This document shows positions 8,015 through 17,138 of a DNA stretch of 64,000 nt, in pieces. The translations under genes were made by a program, and so were the position numbers. The notes under the pieces were generated by a model. It was not told the origin of the DNA. It saw only the letters and a program-made list of their open reading frames with translations, and searched no databases. The stretch's first letter is position 1. Every line of letters starts with the position of its first letter. This DNA is from Streptomyces sp. NBC_00483 (GTDB taxonomy: Bacteria > Actinomycetota > Actinomycetes > Streptomycetales > Streptomycetaceae): assembly GCF_036013745.1 (NCBI RefSeq), contig NZ_CP107880.1:9548001-9612000 (forward strand). The letters are read 5' to 3'.

Positions 8015-9289
8015 GTGAGCGCCACCGATTCACCTACCGACGCGCCCGCCGCGCACCCCGCGCCCACCGAGGGCCGGGTCCGGCTCGACCGGGCCGCGAA
8101 GACGACCGTCGGCCTGCTGTTCCTGGCCTGGATCGTCGACTACATCGACCGGCTCGTCATCAACCTCGCCCTGCCGCACATCGGCACCGAGTTCGGCATC
8201 GACCGCACCCAGCAGGGCATGGTCCTCTCCGCGTTCTTCCTGGCCTACGCGGCGTGCCAGATCCCCGGCGGACTGCTCGCCGACCGGTTCGGGTCCAAGC
8301 GGATCCTGCTGTGGGCGATGCTGATCTGGTCGGTGTTCACGGCGCTGACCGGAACCGCCTGGTCGTTCGCCGCGCTCGTCGTGATCCGGGTGCTGTTCGG
8401 CGCCGGGCAGGGCGTCTTCCCCGCCGCCGCGATGAAGGCCGTCGCCGAACGCACCGGATCCCGCGAGCGGATGACGGCGAGCGGCTGGATCTCCTCGTCC
8501 AACTCCTTCGGCGCGGTCGTCGCGCCGCTGATCGCGGGACCCGTCATCGCCCTGTGGGGCTGGCGCATGTCGTTCTACGCCGTCGCGGGACTCGGCGTCG
8601 CAACCTTCGTCCTCGTACAACTGCTGCTTCCGCCGGTGCGGCCGACCGCGCAGACAGAGGCCGCCGGGGGCGGCGGCGGAACGCGTGCGCTGCTCGCCAC
8701 CCCGGCGATGTGGCTGTACGTGGGGATGCTGTTCGGCTACGGCATGCTCGCTTGGGGCCTCAATTCCTGGGTGCCGTCGTATCTGCAGACCGAACGCGGG
8801 CTCTCGCTGGAGAGTTCGGGCCTGTTCACGGCGCTGCCCGCGCTGTTCGGCGGAATCGCCATGATTCTCAGCGGCTGGTGCGCGGACAGGCTGAAGGGCC
8901 GCCCCGCGGTTCTGGTCGCGCCGTCCATGACCGTCGCCGGTGTGGCGGTGCTCGCGATGACGCAGGCCGAAGGGCTGGTCGCGTTCGAGACGCTGCTGTG
9001 TCTCGCCTTCGCCGCCTGCACTTTCTGTTTCACGCCGATCTTCGCGGTGCCGCTGCGGACGCTGTCGACGCGGCTGAGCGGTGCGGCCTCCGGAATGATC
9101 AACTTCGGCGGCCAGTCCGCGGGCATCCTGGTGCCGATGCTGATGGGATATCTCGCGGACACCTACTCGTTCACCGTCGCCTTCGCCGTCCTCGCCCTCG
9201 GGGCGGCGCTCACCGCCTGCCTCGCGCTGCTGGCCCCGCAGACCTCCGAGACCCTGCGCTCCCGACTCGGCCCCGCCGTCCGGGACTGA
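8015..9289 (+). CDS. MFS transporter, anion:cation symporter (ACS) type
   Basis: A 424-residue, twelve-helix major facilitator. The start region (VDYIDRLVINLALPHIG, then FLAYAACQIPGGLLADRFG) is typical of the ACS subfamily, which imports organic anions such as hexuronates, galactonate or other carboxylates with protons. The GTG at 8015 has a GTGGAG ribosome site and clears the divergent regulator. The M20 hydrolase follows after 38 bp, so the pair most likely imports and then hydrolyses an acylated or amide-linked substrate. Confidence 0.85.
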   Translation: MSATDSPTDAPAAHPAPTEGRVRLDRAAKTTVGLLFLAWIVDYIDRLVINLALPHIGTEFGIDRTQQGMVLSAFFLAYAACQIPGGLLADRFGSKRILLWAMLIWSVFTALTGTAWSFAALVVIRVLFGAGQGVFPAAAMKAVAERTGSRERMTASGWISSSNSFGAVVAPLIAGPVIALWGWRMSFYAVAGLGVATFVLVQLLLPPVRPTAQTEAAGGGGGTRALLATPAMWLYVGMLFGYGMLAWGLNSWVPSYLQTERGLSLESSGLFTALPALFGGIAMILSGWCADRLKGRPAVLVAPSMTVAGVAVLAMTQAEGLVAFETLLCLAFAACTFCFTPIFAVPLRTLSTRLSGAASGMINFGGQSAGILVPMLMGYLADTYSFTVAFAVLALGAALTACLALLAPQTSETLRSRLGPAVRD

Positions 9290-9327
9290 CAACCGGCCCT
9301 CCCAACTCAGCGAAGGAGCTTTGCCGC

Positions 9328-10647
9328 ATGACCCCCTCCACGTCACCCGCCCCCGCCTGCCCGGTCGATCCCGCCCGGCTCACGCTGCCCGCCGGCACCC
9401 CCGCCGACGAGGGGCTGCCGCAGCTGCTGCCCGCCCTGGGCGAGCTCTACCGGGACCTGCACGCCCACCCCGAGCTGTCGATGCACGAGACCCGCACCGC
9501 CGAGATCATCGCGACCGTGCTGCGCGCGCAGGGCTGGGAGGTCATGGAGCACGTCGGCACCACCGGCGTCGTCGGCACGCTCACCAACGGCGAGGGCCCC
9601 ACGGTCCTGCTCCGCGCCGACACCGACGGGCTGCCGCTGGCCGAGGACACGGGCCTGCCCTACGCGTCGACCGACACCGCGACGGGGCCCGACGGCCACG
9701 AGGTGCCGGTGATGCACGGCTGCGGCCACGACCACCACGTCACCGCGCTGCTCGGCGCGACCGCCCTGTACGCGGCGGACCGCACCACCTGGCGCGGCAC
9801 GCTGCTCGCCGTCTTCCAGCCCGGCGAGGAGATCGCGGCGGGCGCGCAGGCCATGGTCGACGACGGCTTCGCGGACCGCTTCCCGCGCCCGGACGTCTGC
9901 CTCGGCCAGCACGTCAGCCCGCTGCCGACCGGCACGGTCGCGCTGCGCCCCGGCACGACCATGTCGGCCGCGGACAGCTTCCGCATCCGCCTGTTCGGCT
10001 CCGGGGGACACGGCTCGCAGCCCGAGCTGACGGTCGACCCGATCGTGCTCGGCGCGCACGTGGTGACCCGTTTGCAGACGGTGGTGTCCCGGGAGATCGC
10101 GGCCCAGGACGCGGCCGTGGTGACGGTCGGCTCGTTCCGGGCGGGACACAAGGAGAACATCATCCCGGACAGCGCCGAACTCAAGGTCAACGTCCGGACC
10201 TTCGACCCCGAGGTACGCGAGCGGGTCCTCGCCGCGATCGAGCGGATCGTCCGTGGCGAGGCGCAGACCGCGGGCGCGCCGCGCGAGCCGGAGTTCGAGC
10301 CGCTCAACGCCTTCCCGCTCACCGTCAACGACGACGACGCCACCGAGCGCGCACGCGCCGCCCTGCTGGCGGTCTACGGGGAGGAGGGCGTCCAGCACAT
10401 GGCGCGCCCGCTCTCCGGCAGCGAGGACTTCGGCATCTTCGGCACGACCCTCGACTGCCCGTCGGTGTTCTGGATGTGGGGCAGCTTCGACCCCAAGCTC
10501 TACGAGGGTGAGGACCCGACGCGGCCGCGCCCTGGCATCCCCGGCAACCACTCGCCGCGCTTCGCCCCGCAGGCGGAGCCGGTCATCGAGTACGGGGTGC
10601 GCGGGCTGCGCGCGGTGGCCGCCGAGTTCAACGGCCCGGGGGCGTGA
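9328..10647 (+). CDS. M20D amidohydrolase / peptidase
   Basis: A 439-residue zinc or manganese amidohydrolase of the hippurate hydrolase / IAA-amino-acid hydrolase group, which removes acyl groups from amino acids. Metal ligands are visible: C132 and H134 in HGCGHDHH, E167-E168 in PGEE, a later GQH and the C-terminal GNHSP. A lid/dimerisation domain begins near SGGHGSQP. The start has a GAAGGAG site nine bases upstream. It is the downstream partner of the ACS transporter and ends at a strong bidirectional terminator. Confidence 0.88.
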   Translation: MTPSTSPAPACPVDPARLTLPAGTPADEGLPQLLPALGELYRDLHAHPELSMHETRTAEIIATVLRAQGWEVMEHVGTTGVVGTLTNGEGPTVLLRADTDGLPLAEDTGLPYASTDTATGPDGHEVPVMHGCGHDHHVTALLGATALYAADRTTWRGTLLAVFQPGEEIAAGAQAMVDDGFADRFPRPDVCLGQHVSPLPTGTVALRPGTTMSAADSFRIRLFGSGGHGSQPELTVDPIVLGAHVVTRLQTVVSREIAAQDAAVVTVGSFRAGHKENIIPDSAELKVNVRTFDPEVRERVLAAIERIVRGEAQTAGAPREPEFEPLNAFPLTVNDDDATERARAALLAVYGEEGVQHMARPLSGSEDFGIFGTTLDCPSVFWMWGSFDPKLYEGEDPTRPRPGIPGNHSPRFAPQAEPVIEYGVRGLRAVAAEFNGPGA

Positions 10648-10651
10648 CGGC

Positions 10652-10680
10652 GCCGCGGGGAGGCCCGGCCTCCCCGCGGC
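10652..10680. terminator. Bidirectional terminator hairpin
   Basis: Perfect 12-bp arms (gccgcggggagg / cctccccgcggc) around a 5-nt loop lie between the converging M20 and epimerase-like genes, five bases after one stop codon and eight before the other. Confidence 0.85.
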
Positions 10681-10687
10681 AAGCGGC

Positions 10688-11569
10688 TCAGGGCTCGATC
10701 TTCTCCAGTTCCTCGAGCAGCCCCGGGTGGGTCGGCTGCCAGCCGAGAGCGGCGCGGGTGTGCGCGCTGCTCGACGGCTGATCGGTCGCGAAGATCGGCC
10801 CGAGCGGACCGAAGTTCTCCTCCGGCACGGAATCCGCAGGGACCCCGAGCCGCCGCCCGACGACCGCGGCGATGTCCCGTACGGCATCGCCCTCGTCGGC
10901 CACGGCGTGCCACGCGGTGCCGGCAGGGGCCTTCTCCAGGGCGAGCCTGAACAGGACGGCGGCGTCGAGGGCGTGGACGGCGGGCCAGCGCTGCGTACCG
11001 TCGCCGGGGTAGCCGGCGACTCCGGTGCGGCGGGCGATCTGCGTGAGCATCCCGGCGAATCCGCCGTCGCCCTGGTTGTGAACGGTGCGCGGCAGCCGGA
11101 TCGCCGAGCTGCGTACACCGCGCGAGGCGAGGTCGAGGGCGCGCCCCACCGACACGCCGCGCCCGCCGACCGGCCCGTCGGTGGGCAGCGGGTCCTCCTC
11201 GGTCGAGGCCCGCCCCGGCACCCACGGGGTGCCGGACACCGTGACCAGCGGCTTCTCGGAGCCGATGAGCGCGTCGCCGAGTGCCGCGAGCGCGGCGCCC
11301 TCCTCGGACACCGAACGCGCGAGCGCCTCGGGTGAGCTGAAGTCGTTGGTGAAGGCGAGATGGACGACACCGTCCGCCTGTTCGGCGCCGCTGCGCAGCA
11401 CGTCGAGATCGGTGAGCCCACCGAGGAGCACGCCCGCGCCGGCCGCGGTGGCCTTCTCGGCGGAGGCGTCGGAGCGGGCGAGGGCGGTGACCGTGTGCCC
11501 GGCGGCCAGCAGTTCGGCGACGACGGCCGAGCCAATCAGGCCCGTACCGCCGGTGATGAAGACATGCAT
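10688..11569 (-). CDS. NAD-dependent epimerase / extended SDR oxidoreductase
   Basis: A 293-residue Rossmann-fold protein of the epimerase/dehydratase-like SDR group. The N-terminus reads MHVFITGGTGLIGSAVV, the TGxxGxxG cofactor motif. A canonical YxxxK is not evident, so it may be an atypical SDR that binds NADP without classic catalysis. The ATG at 11567-11569 has a TGGAG ribosome site. It is divergent from a TetR gene, with two near-identical palindromes between them, so it is almost certainly the direct target of that regulator. The substrate is unknown. Confidence 0.85.
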   Translation of the reverse strand: MHVFITGGTGLIGSAVVAELLAAGHTVTALARSDASAEKATAAGAGVLLGGLTDLDVLRSGAEQADGVVHLAFTNDFSSPEALARSVSEEGAALAALGDALIGSEKPLVTVSGTPWVPGRASTEEDPLPTDGPVGGRGVSVGRALDLASRGVRSSAIRLPRTVHNQGDGGFAGMLTQIARRTGVAGYPGDGTQRWPAVHALDAAVLFRLALEKAPAGTAWHAVADEGDAVRDIAAVVGRRLGVPADSVPEENFGPLGPIFATDQPSSSAHTRAALGWQPTHPGLLEELEKIEP

Positions 11570-11619
11570 GATCGACTCCAGATGCGAGGCATGGGAATGG
11601 CCATGGGAAGGGGATCGGT

Positions 11620-11639
11620 GATGCGACACATGTCGCATC
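11620..11639. promoter_or_regulatory. TetR operator copy 1
   Basis: gatgcgacacatgtcgcatc is a near-perfect 20-bp palindrome; it differs from copy 2 by one central base. The copies lie 41 bp apart (about four helical turns) between the epimerase-like gene and the TetR gene. Confidence 0.8.
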
Positions 11640-11660
11640 ACCGACTACGGTACACCCGAT

Positions 11661-11680
11661 GATGCGACACGTGTCGCATC
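11661..11680. promoter_or_regulatory. TetR operator copy 2
   Basis: gatgcgacacgtgtcgcatc is a perfect 20-bp palindrome ending 15 bp before the TetR start codon, placed for autorepression. Confidence 0.82.
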
Positions 11681-11695
11681 GCTTAGGATGGTCGT

Positions 11696-12277
11696 ATGCC
11701 GAGATGGAAGCCGGATGCCCGGCAGCGCCTGGTCGTGGCGGCGCTGACCCTGTTCGCCGAGCAGGGCTACGACGACACGACGGTCGCCCAGATCGCTGAG
11801 CGCGCGGAGCTCACCCGCAGCACGTTCCACCGGCACTTCGCCGACAAGCGGGAGATCCTCACCGCAGGGCAGAAGACCCTCAGTCGCCTGCTGGTCGAGG
11901 GCATCACAGAAGCCCCCGACGACGCGACCCCGGTCGCGGCCGTCGCGGCGGGCCTTGAGCGCGCCTCGGGCGAGATGACCTCGTTCAACCGCGAGCTGAG
12001 CCCGCTGCTGCACGCGGCGATCGAGGCGAACGAGGAGTTGCAGGAGCGCAACGCGCTGAAGAGCATCGGCATGGCCGCCGCCATGGTCGAGGCACTGCGC
12101 CGCCGCGACGTCCCGGAACCCACGGCGCAGGTCGCCGCGGAACTCGGCGTCCTCGCCTTCAAACTCGGCTTCGCCTCATGGGGCGACCCCGCCCGCGACG
12201 AAACCCCCGGCGACCTGGCACCCCTCGTACTGGCCGCCCTGGACGAACTGCGCGCGGCGGCGACGGGGCTCCGCTAG
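11696..12277 (+). CDS. TetR-family regulator
   Basis: A 193-residue TetR protein. The HTH is at about residues 25-47 (TVAQIAERAELTRSTFHRHF), followed by a C-terminal helical ligand domain. It faces the epimerase-like gene and the two 20-bp palindromes, so the simplest reading is a local repressor controlling itself and that gene. The ligand is unknown. Confidence 0.9.
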   Translation: MPRWKPDARQRLVVAALTLFAEQGYDDTTVAQIAERAELTRSTFHRHFADKREILTAGQKTLSRLLVEGITEAPDDATPVAAVAAGLERASGEMTSFNRELSPLLHAAIEANEELQERNALKSIGMAAAMVEALRRRDVPEPTAQVAAELGVLAFKLGFASWGDPARDETPGDLAPLVLAALDELRAAATGLR

Positions 12278-12311
12278 CCGAACGGCCGGACCCGGTCACC
12301 GCCGACGGTCG

Positions 12312-14222
12312 TCAGCTCAGCGCGTCCGCTCCGCCCTCCACCCACACCCGCAGCGCCGACGGCCGCACGGCGTCCATGTGCACCCGGTTGACGGCGATCG
12401 CGCTGCGCCGCGTGGCCGCCTCGGGTTCGCCGGTGTTGGTGTTGACGTCGAAGCGGGGGAAGTTGCTGGAGGAGACGTCCAGCCGGATCCGGTGGCCCGC
12501 CGCGAAGCGGTTCGCGGTGTCGGGCGCCGTCACCTCGATCTCGTACACCTCACCGGGGACCAGCGGTTCGGGCCGCTCGAAGGAGCGATGGAAGCGGCAG
12601 CGGAAGATGCCGTCGGTGAGGTTCATGGCGAAGCCGTGCGGGTGGTCGGGGTTGGGCGGGTACTGGTCGATGAGCTTGACGGTGAAGTCGGTGTCGGGCG
12701 CGGAGGACGACACGTGCAGCCGCACGGAGACGGGCCCCGCCAGCACCACGTCCCGGTCCAGCGGTGGTGTGAGGACGCTGATGACATCGGGGCGGGTGTC
12801 GAGCGGGAGGTAGGGCTCGGTGGCCCCGAACGTCCGGGCGTCCGGGGCGTTCTGGTCGTAGGCGCCGCCCGTCATGACCGGTTCCCCCGATGTCACCTGC
12901 CCGCCCATGGTCGGCACCGGGTTCCGCGGGTCGAAGTCGTACGCCACCGATGCCTCGGCCGCCGTCGGCGGGGCGGGGGAGAGGGCGCCGTCGGCGTGCA
13001 GGTACAGGGACACCGGGCGCGTCCCGGAAGGCGGCCAGGCCGTGTCCGTGCGCCACGCGCCGCCGTGGCGCATGCGCCCCGCCGCGTCCCGGCGGCCGTC
13101 CCCGCCGCCCATCAGGAAGTACTGCACGGCCGGGAAGGTGTCAGGGTGTGACACCTTCCGCCCGAGCGCCTGGTCGAACCACCGGCTGCGGAACGCGAGA
13201 TACGACTCGGCCAGGTTCCCGGACAGCGTCGCCGCCGGCCCGAAGTCGACGTCTCCGGAGAACGTCTCGCAGCGGTGGCCGTGCGTCCACGGACCCATCA
13301 CCAGGTAAGCGGGGGCCTCCTTGCGCGCTCGCAGCTCCGTGAAGTTCTCGATGGTGGACCGGACATAGGGGTCGTACCAGCTGCCCATGTGCAGGCTCGG
13401 GACGTCGGGGAAACGGTCGTAGGAACCGCGGCCGTAGAGCGCGGGGTTGCGGTAGTAGTCACCGAAGGCGTCCTCGCGCCACTGCTCCAGCAGGAACGCC
13501 TCGTACGCCGGAAGATGCCGCAGCGGCGACGAGCCCGGCCGCCACGGCAGCGCGGTGAACCAGCCCGCCACGTCCAGGCGGCGCATCTCCTCCGCCAGGA
13601 CCGGATCGGCCGCCGCCTCCGGGCTGTTCGCGCCGTGCCGCAGCGCCCACGTGGCCTGCTTCAACTCGAAGGCGCCGCCCATCCGCATGCCCGCCTCGTA
13701 CGCCGACGCGAAGCCGCCCGAGTCCTGGAACATCGCCGCGAGACCGGCCGGGGCCTCCGCCGCCGCGGCGGCCTGGACGTGCGCGGAGTAGGACACCCCG
13801 GTCATCACCACCCGGCCGTCGCACCACGGCTGCGCCCGTATCCACTCGACGGTGTCGGCGCCGTCCGGGCCCTCCCCGAGGTACTTCACGAACGTCCCCT
13901 CCGACTCCCCGCGCCCACGGCAGTCCTGCCGCACGACGTGGTAACCGGCGTCCGTGAAGTGCCGTGCGATGTCCTCGGGCCGAGGCACCGGGGCGTCGTG
14001 GCGGTCCTGGTCCGAACCGCGCTGCTCGCGCTTGCCGTACGGGGTCCGCTCCAACAGCACCGGCAGCGGCGGGGGTTCGGGGTCGGATCCGGCGGTGTAG
14101 AGGTCCGCGGAGAGGCGGGCACCGTCGCGCATGGGGACGGTCAGGGGCCTGCGCCACAGCGTGCCGTCGGCGTGCAACGGGCAGGGGGCGCTGGGGGCTT
14201 TGAGGGCGTCTTGCGAGGTCAC
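12312..14222 (-). CDS. CocE/NonD-family serine hydrolase
   Basis: A 636-residue alpha/beta hydrolase of the X-Pro dipeptidyl-peptidase / cocaine-esterase family. The nucleophile is S144 in the elbow GVSYSA; later candidates for the triad are the Asp in SWYDPYV and the His in GPWTHGH. The C-terminal third is the jelly-roll domain typical of CocE. There is no signal peptide, so it is cytoplasmic. It may cleave esters or N-terminal Xaa-Pro peptides; substrate cannot be read from the sequence. It is divergent from the AbgT transporter across 193 bp, in which I see no strong operator. Confidence 0.87.
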   Translation of the reverse strand: MTSQDALKAPSAPCPLHADGTLWRRPLTVPMRDGARLSADLYTAGSDPEPPPLPVLLERTPYGKREQRGSDQDRHDAPVPRPEDIARHFTDAGYHVVRQDCRGRGESEGTFVKYLGEGPDGADTVEWIRAQPWCDGRVVMTGVSYSAHVQAAAAAEAPAGLAAMFQDSGGFASAYEAGMRMGGAFELKQATWALRHGANSPEAAADPVLAEEMRRLDVAGWFTALPWRPGSSPLRHLPAYEAFLLEQWREDAFGDYYRNPALYGRGSYDRFPDVPSLHMGSWYDPYVRSTIENFTELRARKEAPAYLVMGPWTHGHRCETFSGDVDFGPAATLSGNLAESYLAFRSRWFDQALGRKVSHPDTFPAVQYFLMGGGDGRRDAAGRMRHGGAWRTDTAWPPSGTRPVSLYLHADGALSPAPPTAAEASVAYDFDPRNPVPTMGGQVTSGEPVMTGGAYDQNAPDARTFGATEPYLPLDTRPDVISVLTPPLDRDVVLAGPVSVRLHVSSSAPDTDFTVKLIDQYPPNPDHPHGFAMNLTDGIFRCRFHRSFERPEPLVPGEVYEIEVTAPDTANRFAAGHRIRLDVSSSNFPRFDVNTNTGEPEAATRRSAIAVNRVHMDAVRPSALRVWVEGGADALS

Positions 14223-14415
14223 GGCCGCAACCGTAGGTCGCGGCCGACGCGCGGTGGATCACTTGCCGCAATCACGTCAACTGTTCCGTCAGGCCGTGAC
14301 GCCGTGCGCATCCGCTTCGTACTGTGTGCCCGCCGCCCTTCCGGACCCAGCGATCAGCACAGGCGCGACCTTGTGCGCCCGCCCGGCGTGGCCCCCTTCG
14401 ATCCCAGGAGAATCC

Positions 14416-15984
14416 ATGAGCGCGACCGCTCGCCGTGAGGTGCGACCCGAACGCCCGCCCACCGGGGGCGGGGGCTCGCGGCTGCTCGACTTCATCGAGC
14501 GGGCGGGCAATGCGCTGCCGCACCCGTTCTGGCTCTTCTGGATCATGGCGGGCGTGGTCGCGGTCGTCAGCTGGGTGCTAGCGGCGGCCGGGGCGCAGGT
14601 CGCCGACCCGTCCAAGGACGGCACCATCGCCGTGCGCAGCGCGATATCCGCCGACGCCGTCCGCGACCTCGTCAACGGCGCGGTGGACAACTTCGTCACC
14701 TTCGGCCCGCTCGGCACGGTGCTCGTGGTGATGCTGGGCGTCGCCGTCGCCGAACGGGCCGGCCTGTTCGAGGCGTTGGCACGGCGGATGCTGGCAGGTG
14801 TCTCCCCGCGCTGGGTCACGCTCGGCGTCGCCCTGTGCGGTGTGCTGTGCAAGTTCCTGTCCGACTCCGCGTACGTCGTGCTGATTCCGCTCGGTGCCAT
14901 GGCGTTCCGCGCGGTCGGCCGCTCGCCCATGCTCGGCATGATCGTGGCCTTCGTGTCGATCAACGCCGCGGGCGATGCCAACCCGCTGATCACCTCCAGC
15001 GACGTGCTCTACGCCTCCGTAGCCACCGAGGCCGCACACCTGGTGGACGCCGACTTCGTCGTCCGGGCCACCGACAACGTGTACTTCTCCACGACGTCGG
15101 CATTCATCCTGGCCTGCACCGTCGCCTTCGTCACCGAGAAGGTGCTCACCAAGCGCGAGCATCTGCTCGTGCCGGACGCGGACCTGGAGGAGAAGGCCCG
15201 GCAGACCGTCATCACGGCGGGTATCGACGACGCCACCGAGGTCCGCGCCCTCAAGCGCACAGGACTCGTCGCCCTCGGCTACGCCGTTCTCCTCATCGCC
15301 GCGATGCTCCCGACCGACTCCCCGCTGCGCGGCAAGGGTGGCTCCATCGTCGAATCGACCCTGCTCAACAGCGTTTCGGTCTTCGTCGCGATGTTCTTCA
15401 TCCTCATCGGCTACGTGTTCGGCAAGGCGACCGGCCGCATCGAAGGCAGCCGCGACGTGCCCGCCCTCATGGCCGAGGGCGTCCGCGGCATCGCCCCGCT
15501 GCTCGTCCTCTTCCTCGCCGTCTCGCAGTTCCTCGCCCTGTTCCAGTGGACGAACATCGCCACCGTGCTCGCCGTGAAGGGCGCCGACTTCATCGAGCAC
15601 CTGGGCGTGCCCACGCTCGTCCTCTTCCTCCTGCTGCTCATCGCGATCTCCCTGATCAACCTGCTGATCACCAGTGGTTCCGCCCTCTGGTCGCTGGTCG
15701 CCCCCGCCCTCATCCCGATGATGATGCTGCTCGGCACCAGCCCCGCCACCACGATGGCGCTCTACCGGATCGCCGACTCGTGCACCAACTCCATCAGCCC
15801 GATGGGCACCACCTTCGCGCTCGCCGTCGGCTATCTGCAGACGCTGCGGCGCAAGGCGGGCATCGGCACGCTGGTCTCCTTCACGCTGCCCGTCGCGATG
15901 GCGATGCTCGTGGTCTGGGTCGTCCTCTTCTTCGCCTGGTACCTGCTCGGCATCCCGCTGGGGCCGGGGGCAGCGGTCCGCTGA
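14416..15984 (+). CDS. AbgT-family transporter
   Basis: A 522-residue, multi-helix membrane protein of the AbgT family (FIERAGNALPHPFWLFWIMA near the N-terminus; AGDANPLITSSD and the C-terminal ADSCTNSISPMG are family signatures). AbgT members take up p-aminobenzoyl-glutamate, and others export sulfonamide-type antimetabolites. The ATG has an AGGAG site. Two M20 hydrolases in the window could act on p-aminobenzoyl-glutamate-like substrates, but neither is in this operon. The ArsR-type gene follows after 28 bp on the same strand. Confidence 0.9.
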   Translation: MSATARREVRPERPPTGGGGSRLLDFIERAGNALPHPFWLFWIMAGVVAVVSWVLAAAGAQVADPSKDGTIAVRSAISADAVRDLVNGAVDNFVTFGPLGTVLVVMLGVAVAERAGLFEALARRMLAGVSPRWVTLGVALCGVLCKFLSDSAYVVLIPLGAMAFRAVGRSPMLGMIVAFVSINAAGDANPLITSSDVLYASVATEAAHLVDADFVVRATDNVYFSTTSAFILACTVAFVTEKVLTKREHLLVPDADLEEKARQTVITAGIDDATEVRALKRTGLVALGYAVLLIAAMLPTDSPLRGKGGSIVESTLLNSVSVFVAMFFILIGYVFGKATGRIEGSRDVPALMAEGVRGIAPLLVLFLAVSQFLALFQWTNIATVLAVKGADFIEHLGVPTLVLFLLLLIAISLINLLITSGSALWSLVAPALIPMMMLLGTSPATTMALYRIADSCTNSISPMGTTFALAVGYLQTLRRKAGIGTLVSFTLPVAMAMLVVWVVLFFAWYLLGIPLGPGAAVR

Positions 15985-16012
15985 CCTGTGCGGACCTTCG
16001 TACCCTGATGCG

Positions 16013-17113
16013 GTGAGCATCATCATCGACGTCGGAGGGCTCGGCCCCGCGGACATCGCGGCCGGGCCCTCCGCGCTGTCCGAACTCATGGCGAGCCTGC
16101 ACATCCTCGCCGAACCCGAGCACCACCCCGAGGCCGCCGAGTGGACCGCCCGCGCCGCCGCGGTGAACCCGGCACTCCGTGACGAACTCGCGGTCTTCGC
16201 CCCGCTGTGGGCCCGCTTCCGCTGCCGCCTCTTCTACCCTCGGGCGCTGCCCGTCGCGGCGGATCTCCGGGAGGAATTGGCGGCCATCGAGGACCTTCCC
16301 CGTACGGAATTCCTCGGCCTCGTCGCACCCGGCGTGCTCGGTGCCAGCGCCCGACCCGCCCCCGCCGCCCACGAACTGCGCCCCGGCACCGAGGCCGCCG
16401 AGGAGTACGTACGCCAGTGCCGGCGGCGCTCGCACTCCAGGGGTGACCTGGCCGTCGAACTGGTCGCGGACCCGGACGCGTTCCGCGCACGGCTCCTCGC
16501 GGTCCTGCGCGCCGCCGACGCCGCGTTCTTCGCCGACGACTGGCGCAATCTGGGCCCCGTACTCGACGACCACGCCCGTGAGGTCCGGCGGCGGCTCGCC
16601 CGACCCCGCCCGCCCGTCGACGTGCTCACCGAACTGCTCCCCACCGCGTCGCGCGTCGGACCGGGCGCCCGGATCCGCCTCGACAAGCTGCAGATCGACG
16701 AGGTGGTCGTCGGTCGGCGCCCGCTCGTCCTCGTCCCCTCGGTCCGCGTCTGGCCGCACCTCGTCGTCAAGGACGAGGACCCGTCCTGCGTCGTCGTGCA
16801 GTACGCGGTCCGCGCCGCGATGCCCTCCGGGCCCGGCCAACTCTCCTTGCGCGCCTTGCACGACCGGCTCACGGCGCTCGCCTCACCCGGCCGCATGGAA
16901 CTGTGCCGGCACCTCCTCGGCGAACCGATCACCACCTCCGAACTGGCCACCCGCCTGGGCTCCACCGAACCCCAGGTCTCCCGCACACTGCGCCAACTCC
17001 GCGAGGCGGGCCTGGTCCGCTCGACCCGCGACGGCAAACTCGTCCGCCACCGACTGGCGACGGACGTCGTACGCGCGTTGGGCGACGACGTACTCGCGAC
17101 GGTGATGCGCTGA
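16013..17113 (+). CDS. DUF5937 / ArsR-type winged-helix regulator
   Basis: A 366-residue protein with a long N-terminal DUF5937 region and a C-terminal ArsR-like winged helix at about residues 275-345 (SPGRMELCRHLLGEPITTSELATRLGSTEPQVSRTLRQ). This layout is common in streptomycetes and the N-terminal function is unknown. No metal-binding Cys cluster of classic ArsR sensors is visible. The GTG start lies 28 bp after the AbgT gene, so the two may be co-transcribed. Confidence 0.8.
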   Translation: MSIIIDVGGLGPADIAAGPSALSELMASLHILAEPEHHPEAAEWTARAAAVNPALRDELAVFAPLWARFRCRLFYPRALPVAADLREELAAIEDLPRTEFLGLVAPGVLGASARPAPAAHELRPGTEAAEEYVRQCRRRSHSRGDLAVELVADPDAFRARLLAVLRAADAAFFADDWRNLGPVLDDHAREVRRRLARPRPPVDVLTELLPTASRVGPGARIRLDKLQIDEVVVGRRPLVLVPSVRVWPHLVVKDEDPSCVVVQYAVRAAMPSGPGQLSLRALHDRLTALASPGRMELCRHLLGEPITTSELATRLGSTEPQVSRTLRQLREAGLVRSTRDGKLVRHRLATDVVRALGDDVLATVMR

Positions 17114-17138
17114 GGGGAGGCTGAGCAGAGACAGACGG

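Noticed and set aside
9343..11535. A long reverse-strand frame covering the M20 gene.
   Set aside because: The Ser/Arg/Pro-rich translation lacks any family motif and is antisense to an intact M20 enzyme; the real reverse gene is 10688-11569.
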